From: Kitasatospora sp. NBC_01246
GTDB taxonomy: Bacteria; Actinomycetota; Actinomycetes; Streptomycetales; Streptomycetaceae
Length of the DNA stretch: 64,000 nt
NCBI RefSeq assembly: GCF_036226505.1
Contig: NZ_CP108484.1
Location: 7,535,501 to 7,599,500 of the forward strand
Reading direction: 5' to 3'
In this document: piece by piece, positions 36,701-45,500 of the stretch
Layout of the letters: each line of letters begins with the position of its first letter
Position numbering within the stretch: the stretch's first letter is position 1
The notes under the pieces: generated by a model
Database searches by the model: none
What the model saw: only the letters and a program-made list of their open reading frames with translations
What the model was told of the DNA's origin: nothing
Program-made: the position numbers and the translations under genes

Positions 36701-39700
36701 GCGTTCACCGGTTTCTCCCGGCAGCGCGGGCTGGCGGCGGACGGGCGGTGCAAGCCGTTCTCCGCGACGGCCGACGGCACCGGCTGGTCCGAGGGGGTCG
36801 GCCTGCTGGTCCTGGAGCGGCTCTCCGACGCGCGCCGCCACGGACACCGGGTGCTCGCGGTGGTCCGGGGCAGCGCGGTCAACCAGGACGGGGCGAGCAA
36901 CGGGTTGTCGGCGCCGAACGGACCGGCGCAGCAGCGGGTGATCCGGCAGGCGCTGGCCAACGCCGGGGTCGCCGCCGGCGGCGTGGACGCCGTCGAGGCG
37001 CACGGCACCGGAACGGTGCTGGGCGATCCGATCGAGGCGCAGGCGCTGCTGGCGACGTACGGCCAGGACCGCGCCGAGGCGGAACCGCTCTGGCTGGGCT
37101 CGGTGAAGTCGAACCTCGGCCACACCCAGGGCGCCGCCGGCGCCGCCGGAATGATCAAGATGATCCAGGCGATGCGGCACGGTGTGCTGCCGAAGACGCT
37201 GCACGTGGCGGAGCCGACGGGGCAGGTGGACTGGTCGTCGGGTGCGGTGGAGCTGTTGACGCGGGCGCGGCCGTGGCCGGAGACGGGGCGGCCGAGGCGT
37301 TCGGCGGTGTCCTCGTTCGGGATCAGCGGGACCAACGCGCATGTGGTGCTGGAGCAGGCACCGCCGGAGCCGTCGGAGTCGGCGGAGGCGAGCGGGGTCG
37401 GTGTGGTGCCGTGGCTGCTGTCGGGTGGTGACGAGGGCGCCCTGCGGGCCCAGGCCGGCCGGCTGGCGGCGCATCTGCGGGAGCGGCCGGAGCTGGGCGT
37501 GCGGGACGTCGGCCACGCGCTGGCGGTCACCCGGGCGGCGCTGCCCGAGCGGGCCGCGGTCCTGGGCGCGGACCGGGCGGCGCTGCTGCACGGCCTGGAC
37601 GCGCTGGCCGAGGGCCGGCCCGCCGCCGCGACGGTGCGGGCCCGGGCGACGGCCGACGACCGGGTGGTGTTCGTCTTTCCGGGGCAGGGTTCGCAGTGGG
37701 TCGGGATGGGTGTGGAGCTGTTGGCGGAGTCGGAGGTCTTCGCGGGGCGGTTGGCGGAGTGTGCGGAGGCGTTGGGGCCGTTCGTCGGCTGGGATCTGCT
37801 CGATGTGTTGCGTGGTGTGCCCGGTGCTCCGTCGTTGGAGCGGGTGGATGTGGTGCAGCCGGTGCTGTTCGCGGTGATGGTGTCGTTGGCGGAGTTGTGG
37901 CGGTCGTACGGTGTGGAGCCGTCGGCGGTGGTGGGGCATTCGCAGGGGGAGATCGCGGCGGCGTGTGTGGCGGGTGCGTTGTCGCTGTCGGACGCGGCGC
38001 GGATCGTGGCGTTGCGCAGTCGGGCGTTGACCGGGTTGGCCGGGCGCGGTGGGATGGTGTCCGTTGCGCTGCCCGCCGGTGAGGTCGGTGAGTTGATCGT
38101 CCGCTGGCGGGACCGGATCCAGGTGGCGGCGCTGAACGGCCCGGCGGGGACGGTGGTGGCCGGTGAACCGGCGGCGCTGGACGAGCTTCTGACGCACTGC
38201 CAGGACCGCGGGGTGCGGGCCCGGCGGATTCCGGTGGACTACGCCTCGCACACCTCGCAGGTGGAGCGGTTGCGCGAGGAACTGCTGGCGGTGCTCGCGC
38301 CGGTCGAGCCGGGACCGGCCGAGGTGCCGTTCTACTCCTCGACGACCGGGAAGACGATGGAGGGGTGGGAGCTCGACGCCGCCTACTGGTACGCCAATCT
38401 GCGGCAGCCGGTGGAGTTCGAGGCCGCCACCCGGGCGCTGCTCGACGACGGCCACCGGGTCTTCGTCGAGGTCAGCCCCCACCCGGTGCTCACCACCAGC
38501 ATCCAGGACACCGTCGAGAGCGCGGAGGCCACGGCGACGGTGACGGGCACGCTGCGCCGTGACGAGGGCGGGCCGGAGCGCTTGCTGGCCTCGGTGGCCG
38601 GGCTCTGGGCCGCCGGTGTGCCGGTCGACTGGAGCGCCGCCACCGCCGGTGGCCGCCCGGTCGAGCTGCCCACCTACGCCTTCCAGCGCCGCCGCTACTG
38701 GGTGCGGACCGCGGCGGACGAGCAGGGCGGCTCGGCCGCCGGCCTCGGGCTGGGGGACGCCGGCCATCCGCTGCTCGGCGCCGTGGTCGCCCCGGCGGGC
38801 GGTGACGGCCTGCTGCTCACCGGCCGGCTGTCGCGGCGCGGCCACCCGTGGCTCGCCGACCACGCCGTGCGGGAGACGGTGCTGCTGCCGGGGACGGCCT
38901 TCGTCGAGCTGGCCGTCCGGGCCGGTGACGAGGCCGGCTGCCCGGTCGTCGAGGAACTGGTCATCGAGGCGCCGCTGGCGCTGCCCGAGCGGGCGGCGGT
39001 CGGCATCCAGGTCGCGGTCGGGGACGCCGACGACACCGGACGGCGCACGGTGACCGTCCACGCCCGCCCGGGCGAGGGGCGACCGTGGACCAGGCACGCC
39101 TCCGGGACCCTCGCCCCGGCCGACCCCGTGGAGGAGCCGGCCGACCTGGCCGTCTGGCCCCCCGCCGGTGCGGTCGCGGTGGACACCGCGGGCTTCTACG
39201 AGGGCCTCGACGAGGCCGGGTACCGCTACGGACCGGCGTTCCGCGGCCTGCGGACCCTCTGGCGGCGCGGTCCGGAGCTCTTCGCCGAGGTCGGCCTCCC
39301 GGAGTCCGAGCGCGCCGGGGCCGGGCGCTACGGACTGCACCCCCCCCTGCTGGACAGCGCCCTGCACGCCTGGGCGCTCCAGGGCGTCGGCGGCGCCGCC
39401 CGGCTCCCTTTCTCGTGGAGCGGGTTCCGCCTGCACGCCTCGGGCGCCACGGCGCTGCGGGTCCGGCTGGTGCCGACCGGTGAGGACAGCGTGTCGCTGC
39501 TGGTCGCCGACGAGGACGGCCGTCCGGTGGCCTCGGCGGCCTCGCTGCTGGTCCGGGAGATCCCGGGCGGCGCGCTCGCGCAGCGCGAGGCGGTGGCCCC
39601 CGACGCGCTCTTCGACGTGGCCTGGCAGCCGCTGCCGCTCCCGGCCGGACCGGTCGCGCGGACGGCGCGGATCCTGGTCACCGCGGCGGGCGACGCCGAC

Positions 39701-42472
39701 CCGGCCCGGGCCGTCCGGGACGCCGTCCGGCACGCACTGACGGAGGTCCGGGCCAGGCTGGCCGAAACCCCCGCCGACGCGGGCCCGCTGGCCGTGGTGA
39801 CCCGCGGTGCGGTGGCCGCCCGGGCGACGGACGGCGCGCCGGACCCGGTGGGCGCCGCCGTGCTGGGGCTGCTCCGCTCCGCCCAGGCCGAGCACCCCGG
39901 CCGGTTCGTCCTCGTCGACCTCGACGACGATCCCGCCGCCCCCGGGCTGCTGGACGCCGCCGTCGCCACCGGCGAGCCCCAACTCGCGGTCCGCGACGGC
40001 GTACTGCACGCCCCCCGGCTGGCCCGGGCGGTGGCGGCCCGGGGTGAACTGGCACTGCCCGACCCGACTGAGCTGCCCGCCACGCCTGAGCGGCCCGACA
40101 CGCCCGCCTGGCACCTGACCGCCGACGCGTCGGGCACCCTGGAGGGCCTGGCGTTCGCCCCGCACCCCGAGGCGCTCGCGCCGCTGGCCGCCGGCGAGCT
40201 GCGGATCGCGGTCCGCGCGGCCGGACTGAACTTCCGGGACACCCTGGTCGCGCTGGGGATGTACCCGGACCCGGCGGCGTACCTCGGCGGCGAGGGCGCC
40301 GGGGTGGTGCTGGAGACCGGCCAGGGGGTGACCGGCTTCGCCCCCGGGGACCGCGTCCTCGGCATGCTGCCCAAGTCCTTCGGACCGGTCGCGGTGGCCG
40401 ATGCCCGGCTGGTGGCCCGGATTCCCGAGGGCTGGTCGTTCGCCGAGGCGGCGGCCATGCCGGTCGCCTTCCTGACGGCCTACTACGCCCTGTACGACCT
40501 GGCCGACCTGCGCCCCGGCGAGTCGGTGCTGATCCACGCCGCCGCCGGCGGCGTCGGAACGGCCGCCGTGCAACTGGCCCGGCACCGGGGCGCCGAGGTC
40601 TACGGCACGGCCGGCCGGGGCAAGTGGCCGGCGCTGCGCTCGCTCGGCCTCGACGACGACCGCATCGCCGACTCGCGGACCACCGGCTTCGAGCAGGCGT
40701 TCCTGGCGGCCAGCGGCGGGCGCGGGATGGACGTCGTCCTGGACTGCCTCGCGGGGGAGTTCGTCGACGCCTCGCTGCGCCTGCTGCCCCGTGGCGGAAG
40801 GTTCGTCGAGCTGGGCAAGACCGACGTCCGCGCCGCCGACGAGGTGGCCGCCGCGCACCCGGGCGTGACCTACCGGGCGTTCGACCTGGTGGCGGCCGCC
40901 GGCCCGGACCGGATCCAGCAGATGCTGGCCGAACTGGTGGACCTCTTCGAGCAGGGCGTGCTGTCGCCGCTGCCGACGACCTGCTGGGACGTCCGGCGGG
41001 CACCCGAGGCCTTCCGGCAGCTGAGCCAGGCCAAGCTGGTCGGCAAGGTCGTGCTGACCGTCCCTCGGCAGCTGGGCCCCGAGGGCACGGTGCTGGTCAC
41101 CGGTGGTACCGGCACGCTGGGGTCGTTGCTGGCCCGGCACCTGGTGACGGCGTACGGGGTGCGGCATCTGCTGCTGGTGGGCCGTGGTGGCCCGGCGGCC
41201 GAGGGTGCCGGTGAACTGGAGGCCTCGCTGCGCGAACTGGGCGCCGAGGTGACCATCGCGGCCTGCGACACCGCCGACCGCGACGCGCTGCGGGAGCTGC
41301 TCGCCGGGGTCCGACCGCCACTGAGCGGCGTCGTGCACACCGCGGGCGTGCTCGACGACGGCGTGGTGGAGTCCCTGACCGCCGAGCAACTGGACGCGGT
41401 GCTGCGGCCCAAGGCCGACGCGGCACTCGCGCTGCACGAGCTCACCGCCGGTGAGGACCTCGCCGCCTTCGTCCTCTACTCCTCGGCCGCCGGTGTCTTC
41501 GGCAGCCCCGGGCAGGCCAACTACGCGGCGGCCAACGCCTTCCTGGACGCGCTCGCCGCCCGGCGGCGGGAGGCCGGCCGGCCGGCGCTCTCGCTCGCCT
41601 GGGGGCTCTGGGAGCCCAGCAGCGGGATGACCGGACACCTCGGCGCGAGCGACCACGGCCGGCTGGCCAGGAGCGGCGCCCTCGGGATGACCCCGGAGCA
41701 GGGCCTCGCCCTGTTCGACGCCGCGGTCCGGCTGGACCGGTCGACGCTGGTGGCCGCGCCGCTCGACCTGGCCGGCCTGCGCGAGCGCGGCGGGGACGTC
41801 CCCCCGCTGCTGCGCGAGCTGGTCGCCCCGGCGCGCCGGACGGCCGGCACCGGCCGGCCGGAGGACGGTTCGCTCGTCCTGCGGCTGACCAGGCTGCCCG
41901 CGGCCGAACGCACCCGCGTCCTGCTGCGGGCGGTCCGGGGCCACGCCGCCACCGTGCTCGGCCACGACGGGCCGGACCTGGTGGGGGCGGACCGCCCCTT
42001 CAAGGACCTCGGCTTCGACTCGCTGACCGCCGTCGAGCTGCGAAACCGGCTGAACACGGCGACCGGGCTGCGGCTGCCCGCCACCGTGGTCTTCGAGAGC
42101 CCGAGCGCGCGCGAACTCGCCGAGCGGCTGCGGCGGGAGCTCTTCCCCGACGGGGAGGCGCCCGGGGCCGTCGCCGTCGCGGTGCCCGGTACCGGCGCCG
42201 ACGAGGACGGGATCCGCCGGACCCTCGCCGCGCTGCCGCTCGACCGGCTGCGGGAACTGGGCCTGCTCGACGTGCTGTTGGGCCTCGCCGAGGAGGCCCC
42301 GGCCCCCGCAGCGGCCCCCGGGCCGTCCCCCGAGCCGTCCCCTGTCTCGGCGCCCGACCCGACGCCCGACCCGACGTCCGACCCGGCGCCCGTCGCGGAG
42401 GACGAGCTCGACCGGCTCGACGGCATGGACGCCGAAGACCTGATCGCCCGCGCGTTCGGCAGCACGACATGA
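30743..42472 (+). CDS. Type I PKS modules 4 and 5: KS-AT-DH-KR-ACP, KS-AT-DH-ER-KR-ACP
   Basis: 3909 residues; the start overlaps the previous stop by 8 nt, suggesting coupled translation. Module 4: docking coil, KS Cys205, AT Ser663 with DYASH (methylmalonyl), DH His971 (HAVAGTAILPG) and Asp1141 (DAALH), KR Tyr1551 with LDD, ACP Ser1719, no ER. It should form the C6=C7 double bond of ebelactone. Module 5: KS Cys1952 (TACSSALV), AT Ser2400 with DYASH, DH His2707 in HAVRETVLLPG (the usual Gly of HxxxG is Glu2711) and Asp2871 (DSALH), ER from about 3130 with GGVGTAAVQLA, KR Tyr3594, ACP Ser3760. It should give a CH2 at C5. The C-terminus differs from upstream proteins: a Pro/Asp-rich linker and a short acidic helix (DELDRLDGMDAEDLIARAF) that probably docks only with the last PKS protein. 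Confidence 0.95.
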   Translation: MNDDRMRYFLNRVTAELRETRDRLREVEDSRQEPIAIVGMACRLPGGVTSPEGLWDLVAAGSDVISGLPVNRGWDLTDFYDPDPDVPGRSYVRAGGFLHEAAEFDAAFFGISPREALAMDPQQRLLLETAWEAFEHAGIDPVSVRGTDTGVFAGVVYGDYARRGAQIPADLEGHVGTGSAASVASGRISYTLGLEGPAVTVDTACSSSLVALHLAVQSLRSGECSLALAGGVTVMLTPEEFVRFSRLRGLSTDGRCRAFGAGADGFGMAEGVGLLLVERLSDARRNGHHVLAVVRGSAVNQDGRSNGLSAPNGPAQQRVIRRALADARLSAAEVDVVEAHGTGTKLGDPIEAQALLATYGRDRPAEQPLWLGSLKSNVGHAQGAAGVSGVIKMVMAMRKEVLPRTLHAEEPSPHIDWSSGALRLLTEARPWPAGEHPRRAGVSSFGMSGTNAHVVLEQAPAPVDAEPGEAPAAVAPVPASAVVPWLLSARSAPALREQAARLRLALGAGRAEDPAAVGHALATTRAVLEHRAVVLGTDTDSLLRGLDAVAGDFPAPGVVRGVAAGPGPGRVVFVFPGQGSQWVGMGVELLAESEVFAARLAECAEALGPFVGWDLLDVVRGVPGAPSLERVDVVQPVLFAVMVSLAELWRSYGVEPSAVVGHSQGEIAAACVAGALSLSDAARIVALRSRALTGLAGRGGMVSVPLPAGEVGELIVRWRDRIQVAALNGPAGTVVAGEPAALEELLTHCQEYGVRARRIPVDYASHTSQVERLREELLAVLAPVEPGPAEVPFYSTVEERWLTGAELDADYWYRNLRRTVAFEPATRALAEQGHGVFVEVSPHPVLTAGLQETLEAAGIQGIVTGSLRRDDGGPARFLGSLAEVHVQGRPVDWAAAFGGPPARRVELPTYPFQRQRYWLNASGLTSGGLTGAGLGTADHPLLGAVIEPADSDEVLFTSRLSLDTHPWLADHAVAGTAILPGTAFVELAVRAGDQVGCELLDELVIERPLVLPDQGGLQLQVRVGAAQPSGVRQVGVHTRPDQGGEEPWTRHATAVLAAAGSAGDRSPEAFDAEVWPPPGAVALETAGLYERLVAAGYHYGPAFRGLRAAWRRGDEVFAEVGLDEEQSAEAGRYGLHPALLDAALHATFLTGADADAEAGAGSGAGTDAVAGPGAPTATRLPFAWNEVRVHAVGASALRVRLRPDGPDRMALSVADPAGQPVATARSLALRPVSAEEFGAGGAAVGDSLYRIAWAPAPGAPAAAAPAPAVVVEHFPAPGEEGAAAVHLLARRALDTLRSWLADERSADHRLVVVTRSATAVRPDEAADPAGAAVWGLVRSAQAEHPGRLVLVDVDDPAAVPLLPPAVLASEEPQLALRAGEVLMPRLVRAIPSGGGAPAPRFDPEGTVLVTGGTGTLGSLLARHLVTAYGVRHLLLVGRGGPAAPGAGELEASLRELGAQVTIAACDTTDRDALRELLAGLRRPLTGVLHAAGVLDDGLVAGLTPERLAVVLRPKIDAALALHELTAGEDLAAFVLFSSAAGVLGGAGQASYAAANAALDALAGARRARGLPAVSLAWGLWAEASGMTGHLDRADHRRIARSGVRPFSSEQGLALFDAALVADEAVLVPMALDLAGLRSADATVPALLRGLVRPGRRVARAAAEGRAAGTLTERLAGRPAGERGRALLELVRAHAATVLGHSTGSGIEPALAFRELGFDSLTAVELRNRLATATGLRLPATLVFDHPTPAVLARRLEAELFGEAEGARPAALAAEAQDEPIAIVGMSCRFPGGIDSPQDLWETVAAGRDVVGSFPENRGWDLDTLFDPDPDRPGKSYVDAGAFLADPGEFDAEFFGISPREALAMDPQQRLLLEASWEAFEHAGIDPAALRGSDTGVFAGLLYHEYGALLDRAEGASELEAYAGTGGAGSVASGRISYTLGLEGPAITVDTACSSALVAVHLASRSLRSGECSLALAGGVTVMTTPAAFTGFSRQRGLAADGRCKPFSATADGTGWSEGVGLLVLERLSDARRHGHRVLAVVRGSAVNQDGASNGLSAPNGPAQQRVIRQALANAGVAAGGVDAVEAHGTGTVLGDPIEAQALLATYGQDRAEAEPLWLGSVKSNLGHTQGAAGAAGMIKMIQAMRHGVLPKTLHVAEPTGQVDWSSGAVELLTRARPWPETGRPRRSAVSSFGISGTNAHVVLEQAPPEPSESAEASGVGVVPWLLSGGDEGALRAQAGRLAAHLRERPELGVRDVGHALAVTRAALPERAAVLGADRAALLHGLDALAEGRPAAATVRARATADDRVVFVFPGQGSQWVGMGVELLAESEVFAGRLAECAEALGPFVGWDLLDVLRGVPGAPSLERVDVVQPVLFAVMVSLAELWRSYGVEPSAVVGHSQGEIAAACVAGALSLSDAARIVALRSRALTGLAGRGGMVSVALPAGEVGELIVRWRDRIQVAALNGPAGTVVAGEPAALDELLTHCQDRGVRARRIPVDYASHTSQVERLREELLAVLAPVEPGPAEVPFYSSTTGKTMEGWELDAAYWYANLRQPVEFEAATRALLDDGHRVFVEVSPHPVLTTSIQDTVESAEATATVTGTLRRDEGGPERLLASVAGLWAAGVPVDWSAATAGGRPVELPTYAFQRRRYWVRTAADEQGGSAAGLGLGDAGHPLLGAVVAPAGGDGLLLTGRLSRRGHPWLADHAVRETVLLPGTAFVELAVRAGDEAGCPVVEELVIEAPLALPERAAVGIQVAVGDADDTGRRTVTVHARPGEGRPWTRHASGTLAPADPVEEPADLAVWPPAGAVAVDTAGFYEGLDEAGYRYGPAFRGLRTLWRRGPELFAEVGLPESERAGAGRYGLHPPLLDSALHAWALQGVGGAARLPFSWSGFRLHASGATALRVRLVPTGEDSVSLLVADEDGRPVASAASLLVREIPGGALAQREAVAPDALFDVAWQPLPLPAGPVARTARILVTAAGDADPARAVRDAVRHALTEVRARLAETPADAGPLAVVTRGAVAARATDGAPDPVGAAVLGLLRSAQAEHPGRFVLVDLDDDPAAPGLLDAAVATGEPQLAVRDGVLHAPRLARAVAARGELALPDPTELPATPERPDTPAWHLTADASGTLEGLAFAPHPEALAPLAAGELRIAVRAAGLNFRDTLVALGMYPDPAAYLGGEGAGVVLETGQGVTGFAPGDRVLGMLPKSFGPVAVADARLVARIPEGWSFAEAAAMPVAFLTAYYALYDLADLRPGESVLIHAAAGGVGTAAVQLARHRGAEVYGTAGRGKWPALRSLGLDDDRIADSRTTGFEQAFLAASGGRGMDVVLDCLAGEFVDASLRLLPRGGRFVELGKTDVRAADEVAAAHPGVTYRAFDLVAAAGPDRIQQMLAELVDLFEQGVLSPLPTTCWDVRRAPEAFRQLSQAKLVGKVVLTVPRQLGPEGTVLVTGGTGTLGSLLARHLVTAYGVRHLLLVGRGGPAAEGAGELEASLRELGAEVTIAACDTADRDALRELLAGVRPPLSGVVHTAGVLDDGVVESLTAEQLDAVLRPKADAALALHELTAGEDLAAFVLYSSAAGVFGSPGQANYAAANAFLDALAARRREAGRPALSLAWGLWEPSSGMTGHLGASDHGRLARSGALGMTPEQGLALFDAAVRLDRSTLVAAPLDLAGLRERGGDVPPLLRELVAPARRTAGTGRPEDGSLVLRLTRLPAAERTRVLLRAVRGHAATVLGHDGPDLVGADRPFKDLGFDSLTAVELRNRLNTATGLRLPATVVFESPSARELAERLRRELFPDGEAPGAVAVAVPGTGADEDGIRRTLAALPLDRLRELGLLDVLLGLAEEAPAPAAAPGPSPEPSPVSAPDPTPDPTSDPAPVAEDELDRLDGMDAEDLIARAFGSTT
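32450..33126 (+). repeat. AT tract shared with module 5 (copy 1)
   Basis: About 677 bp of AT4 match 37661-38337 in AT5 (offset 5211), with a small number of scattered differences, mainly around 32960-33000. Confidence 0.9.
37220..37645 (+). repeat. KS-AT linker tract shared with module 6 (copy 1)
   Basis: About 425 bp match 43795-44220 with about five differences seen. A second stretch at the same offset (6575 nt), about 38370-38697 against 44945-45272, covers the end of the AT and the post-AT linker. The AT core between them is not shared, so AT6 has a different history from AT5. Confidence 0.85.
37661..38337 (+). repeat. AT tract shared with module 4 (copy 2)
   Basis: Second copy of the tract at 32450-33126. 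Confidence 0.9.
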
Positions 42473-42552
42473 CGCCGCGCCCCGACCGCCCGGCCGGTCC
42501 GCCCGTCCGGGCCCCGCATGCCGACCGACCCGGAACCGCCAGTGGAGGAAAG

Positions 42553-45500
42553 ATGGCTGAGACCCAGGACCGCCTCGTCGAAGCCCTGCGGCTCTCGCTG
42601 AAGGAGAACGAGCTGCTGCGCCGGCAGAACGCCGAGCTCGCCGACCCCGCGCCCGAACCGATCGCGATCGTGGGCATGGCCTGCCGCCTCCCGGGCGGGG
42701 TGCGCACCCCGCAGGACCTCTGGACGCTGCTGACCGACGGCGCGGACGTGATCGCCGACCTGCCCCGGGACCGCGGCTGGGACATCGACGGCCGGTACGA
42801 CCCCGACCCGGACGTGCCCGGCACGTTCTACGTCCGGCAGGGCGGCTTCCTGACGGACGTCGCGGAGTTCGACGCGGAGTTCTTCGGCATCTCGCCGCGC
42901 GAAGCGCTCGGGATGGACCCCCAGCAGCGGCTGCTGCTGGAGACCTCCTGGGAGGCCGTCGAGGCGGCGGGCATCGACCCGCACTCCCTGCGCGGCAGCC
43001 GGACCGGCGTCTTCGCGGGCCTCGGCTACCACGACTACGGCACCCGGCTGGGCCGGGTGCCGGACGGGCTGGAGGGCTACCTGGGCAACGGCCGCTCGGG
43101 CAGCGTCGCCTCCGGTCGGGTCTCCTACACGCTCGGGCTGGAGGGGCCGGCCGTCACGGTGGACACGGCCTGCTCGTCCTCGCTGGTCGCGCTGCACCTC
43201 GCGGCCCGCTCGCTGCGCCAGGGCGAGTGCGACCTCGCCCTGGCCGGCGGGGTGACGGTGATGTCCACCCTGGACGGCATCCTGGAGCTGGCCCGCCAGC
43301 GGGCCCTGGCCCGTGACGGCCGCTCCAAGGCGTTCGGCGCCGGCGCCGACGGCATGAGCATGGCCGAGGGGGTCGGCCTGCTGCTGGTGGAGCGGCTCTC
43401 CGACGCCCGCCGCCTCGGCCACCCGGTGCTCGCGGTGCTCCGGGGCAGCGCGATCAACCAGGACGGCAGGTCGAACGGCCTGACCGCGCCGAACGGCGCC
43501 GCGCAGCGCCGGGTGATCCGGCAGGCCCTCGCCGAGGCGCGGCTGACGCCGGACCAGGTCGACCTGCTGGAGGCGCACGGCACCGGCACCGCGCTGGGCG
43601 ACCCGATCGAGGCCGTCGAGCTGCTGGCCACCTACGGCCAGGGCCGGCCGCAGGAGCACCCGGCCTGGCTGGGCTCGGTGAAGTCGAACCTCGGCCACAC
43701 CCAGTTCGCCGCCGGTGTCACCGGGGTCATCAAGGCCGTCCTCGCGATGCGGCACGGTGTGCTGCCGAAGACGCTGCACGCGGACGAGCGGACCGGGCAG
43801 GTGGACTGGTCGTCGGGTGCGGTGGAGCTGTTGACGCGGGCGCGGCCGTGGCCGGAGACGGGGCGGCCGAGGCGTTCGGCGGTGTCCTCGTTCGGGATCA
43901 GCGGGACCAACGCGCATGTGGTGCTGGAGCAGGCACCGCCGGAGCCGTCGGAGTCGGCGGAGGCGAGCGGGGACGGTGTGGTGCCGTGGCTGCTGTCGGG
44001 TGGTGACGAGGGCGCCCTGCGGGCCCAGGCCGGCCGGCTGGCGGCGCATCTGCGGGAGCGGCCGGAGCTGGGCGTGCGGGACGTCGGCCACGCGCTGGCG
44101 GTCACCCGCGCGGCGCTGCCCGAGCGGGCCGCGGTCCTCGGCGCGGACCGGGCGGCCCTGCTGCACGGCCTGGACGCGCTGGCCGAGGGCCGACCCGCCG
44201 CCGCGGTGGTCCGGTCCGCCGTCACCGAGCACGACGGCACCGTCTTCGTCTTCCCGGGCCAGGGCTCGCAGTGGCTCGGGATGGGTGTCGAGCTGCTGGC
44301 GGAGTCGGAGGCCTTCCGGGACCGCATGGCGGAGTGCGCCGAGGCGCTGAAGCCCTTCGTCGACTGGGACCTCCTGGACGTCCTGCGGGGCGCGCCCGGC
44401 GCGCCGTCGCTGGACCGGATCGACGTCGTCCAGCCCGTGCTGTTCTCCGTCCTGGTGTCGCTGGCGGCGGTCTGGCGCTCCTTCGGGGTGGAACCCTCGG
44501 CCGTGGTGGGGCACTCCCAGGGCGAGGTGGCGGCGGCCTGCGTGGCCGGTGTGCTGACGCTCCCGGACGCCGCCCGGCTGGCCGCGCTGCGCAGCCGGGC
44601 CCTGGCCCGACTGGCCGGACTCGGTGGGCTGGCCCCGGTGTTCCTGCCGGTGGAGCAGGTGCGCGAACGCCTGCGGGCCTGGGAGGGCCGGCTCTCGGTG
44701 GCGGCCGTGAACGGGCCGGGCACCGTGGTGGTGTCGGGGGACCTCGACGCGCTGGGCGCCTTCGTGAAGGACTGCGAGGCGGACGGCGTCCGGGTCCGCC
44801 GGGTCCAGGCGGGCGTCGCCTCGCACGGGCCGCAGATCGATCTGGTCCGGGACGAGCTGGCCGGGGTACTGGCGCCGGTCGTGCCGGGCCCGGCCGCGAT
44901 CCCGTTCTACTCCTCGGTCACCGGTCGGCTGATGGAGGGGCGGGAGCTGGACGCCGCCTACTGGTACGCCAATCTGCGCCAGCCGGTGGAGTTCGAGGCC
45001 GCCACCCGGGCGCTGCTCGACGACGACCACCGGGTCTTCGTCGAGGTCAGCCCCCACCCGGTGCTGGCGGCGAGCATCCAGGACACCGTCGAGAGCGCGG
45101 AGGCCACGGCGACGGTGACGGGCACGCTGCGCCGTGACGAGGGCGGGCCGGAGCGCTTGCTGGCCTCGGTGGCCGGGCTCTGGGCCGCCGGTGTGCCGGT
45201 CGACTGGAGCGCCGCCACCGCCGGCGGGCGCCCGGTCGAGCTGCCCACCTACGCCTTCCAGCGCCGCCGCTACTGGCTCGACGCCGAGCCGGAGGAGGAG
45301 CCGGAGCCGGGCGGCCGGCCGCTCGCGGACCAGCCGTTCTGGGCGGCCGTCGAGCAGGGCGACATCGAGGCCCTGGCCCGCGCGCTGGGCGCCGGACCGG
45401 ACGGCGGGGCGGCCGTCGACGCCCTGGCGCCCGCCCTGCCGCTGCTCGCCGCCTGGCGACAGCGGCAGCGGACGCTGTCCGTGGTGGACGGCTGGCGGTA

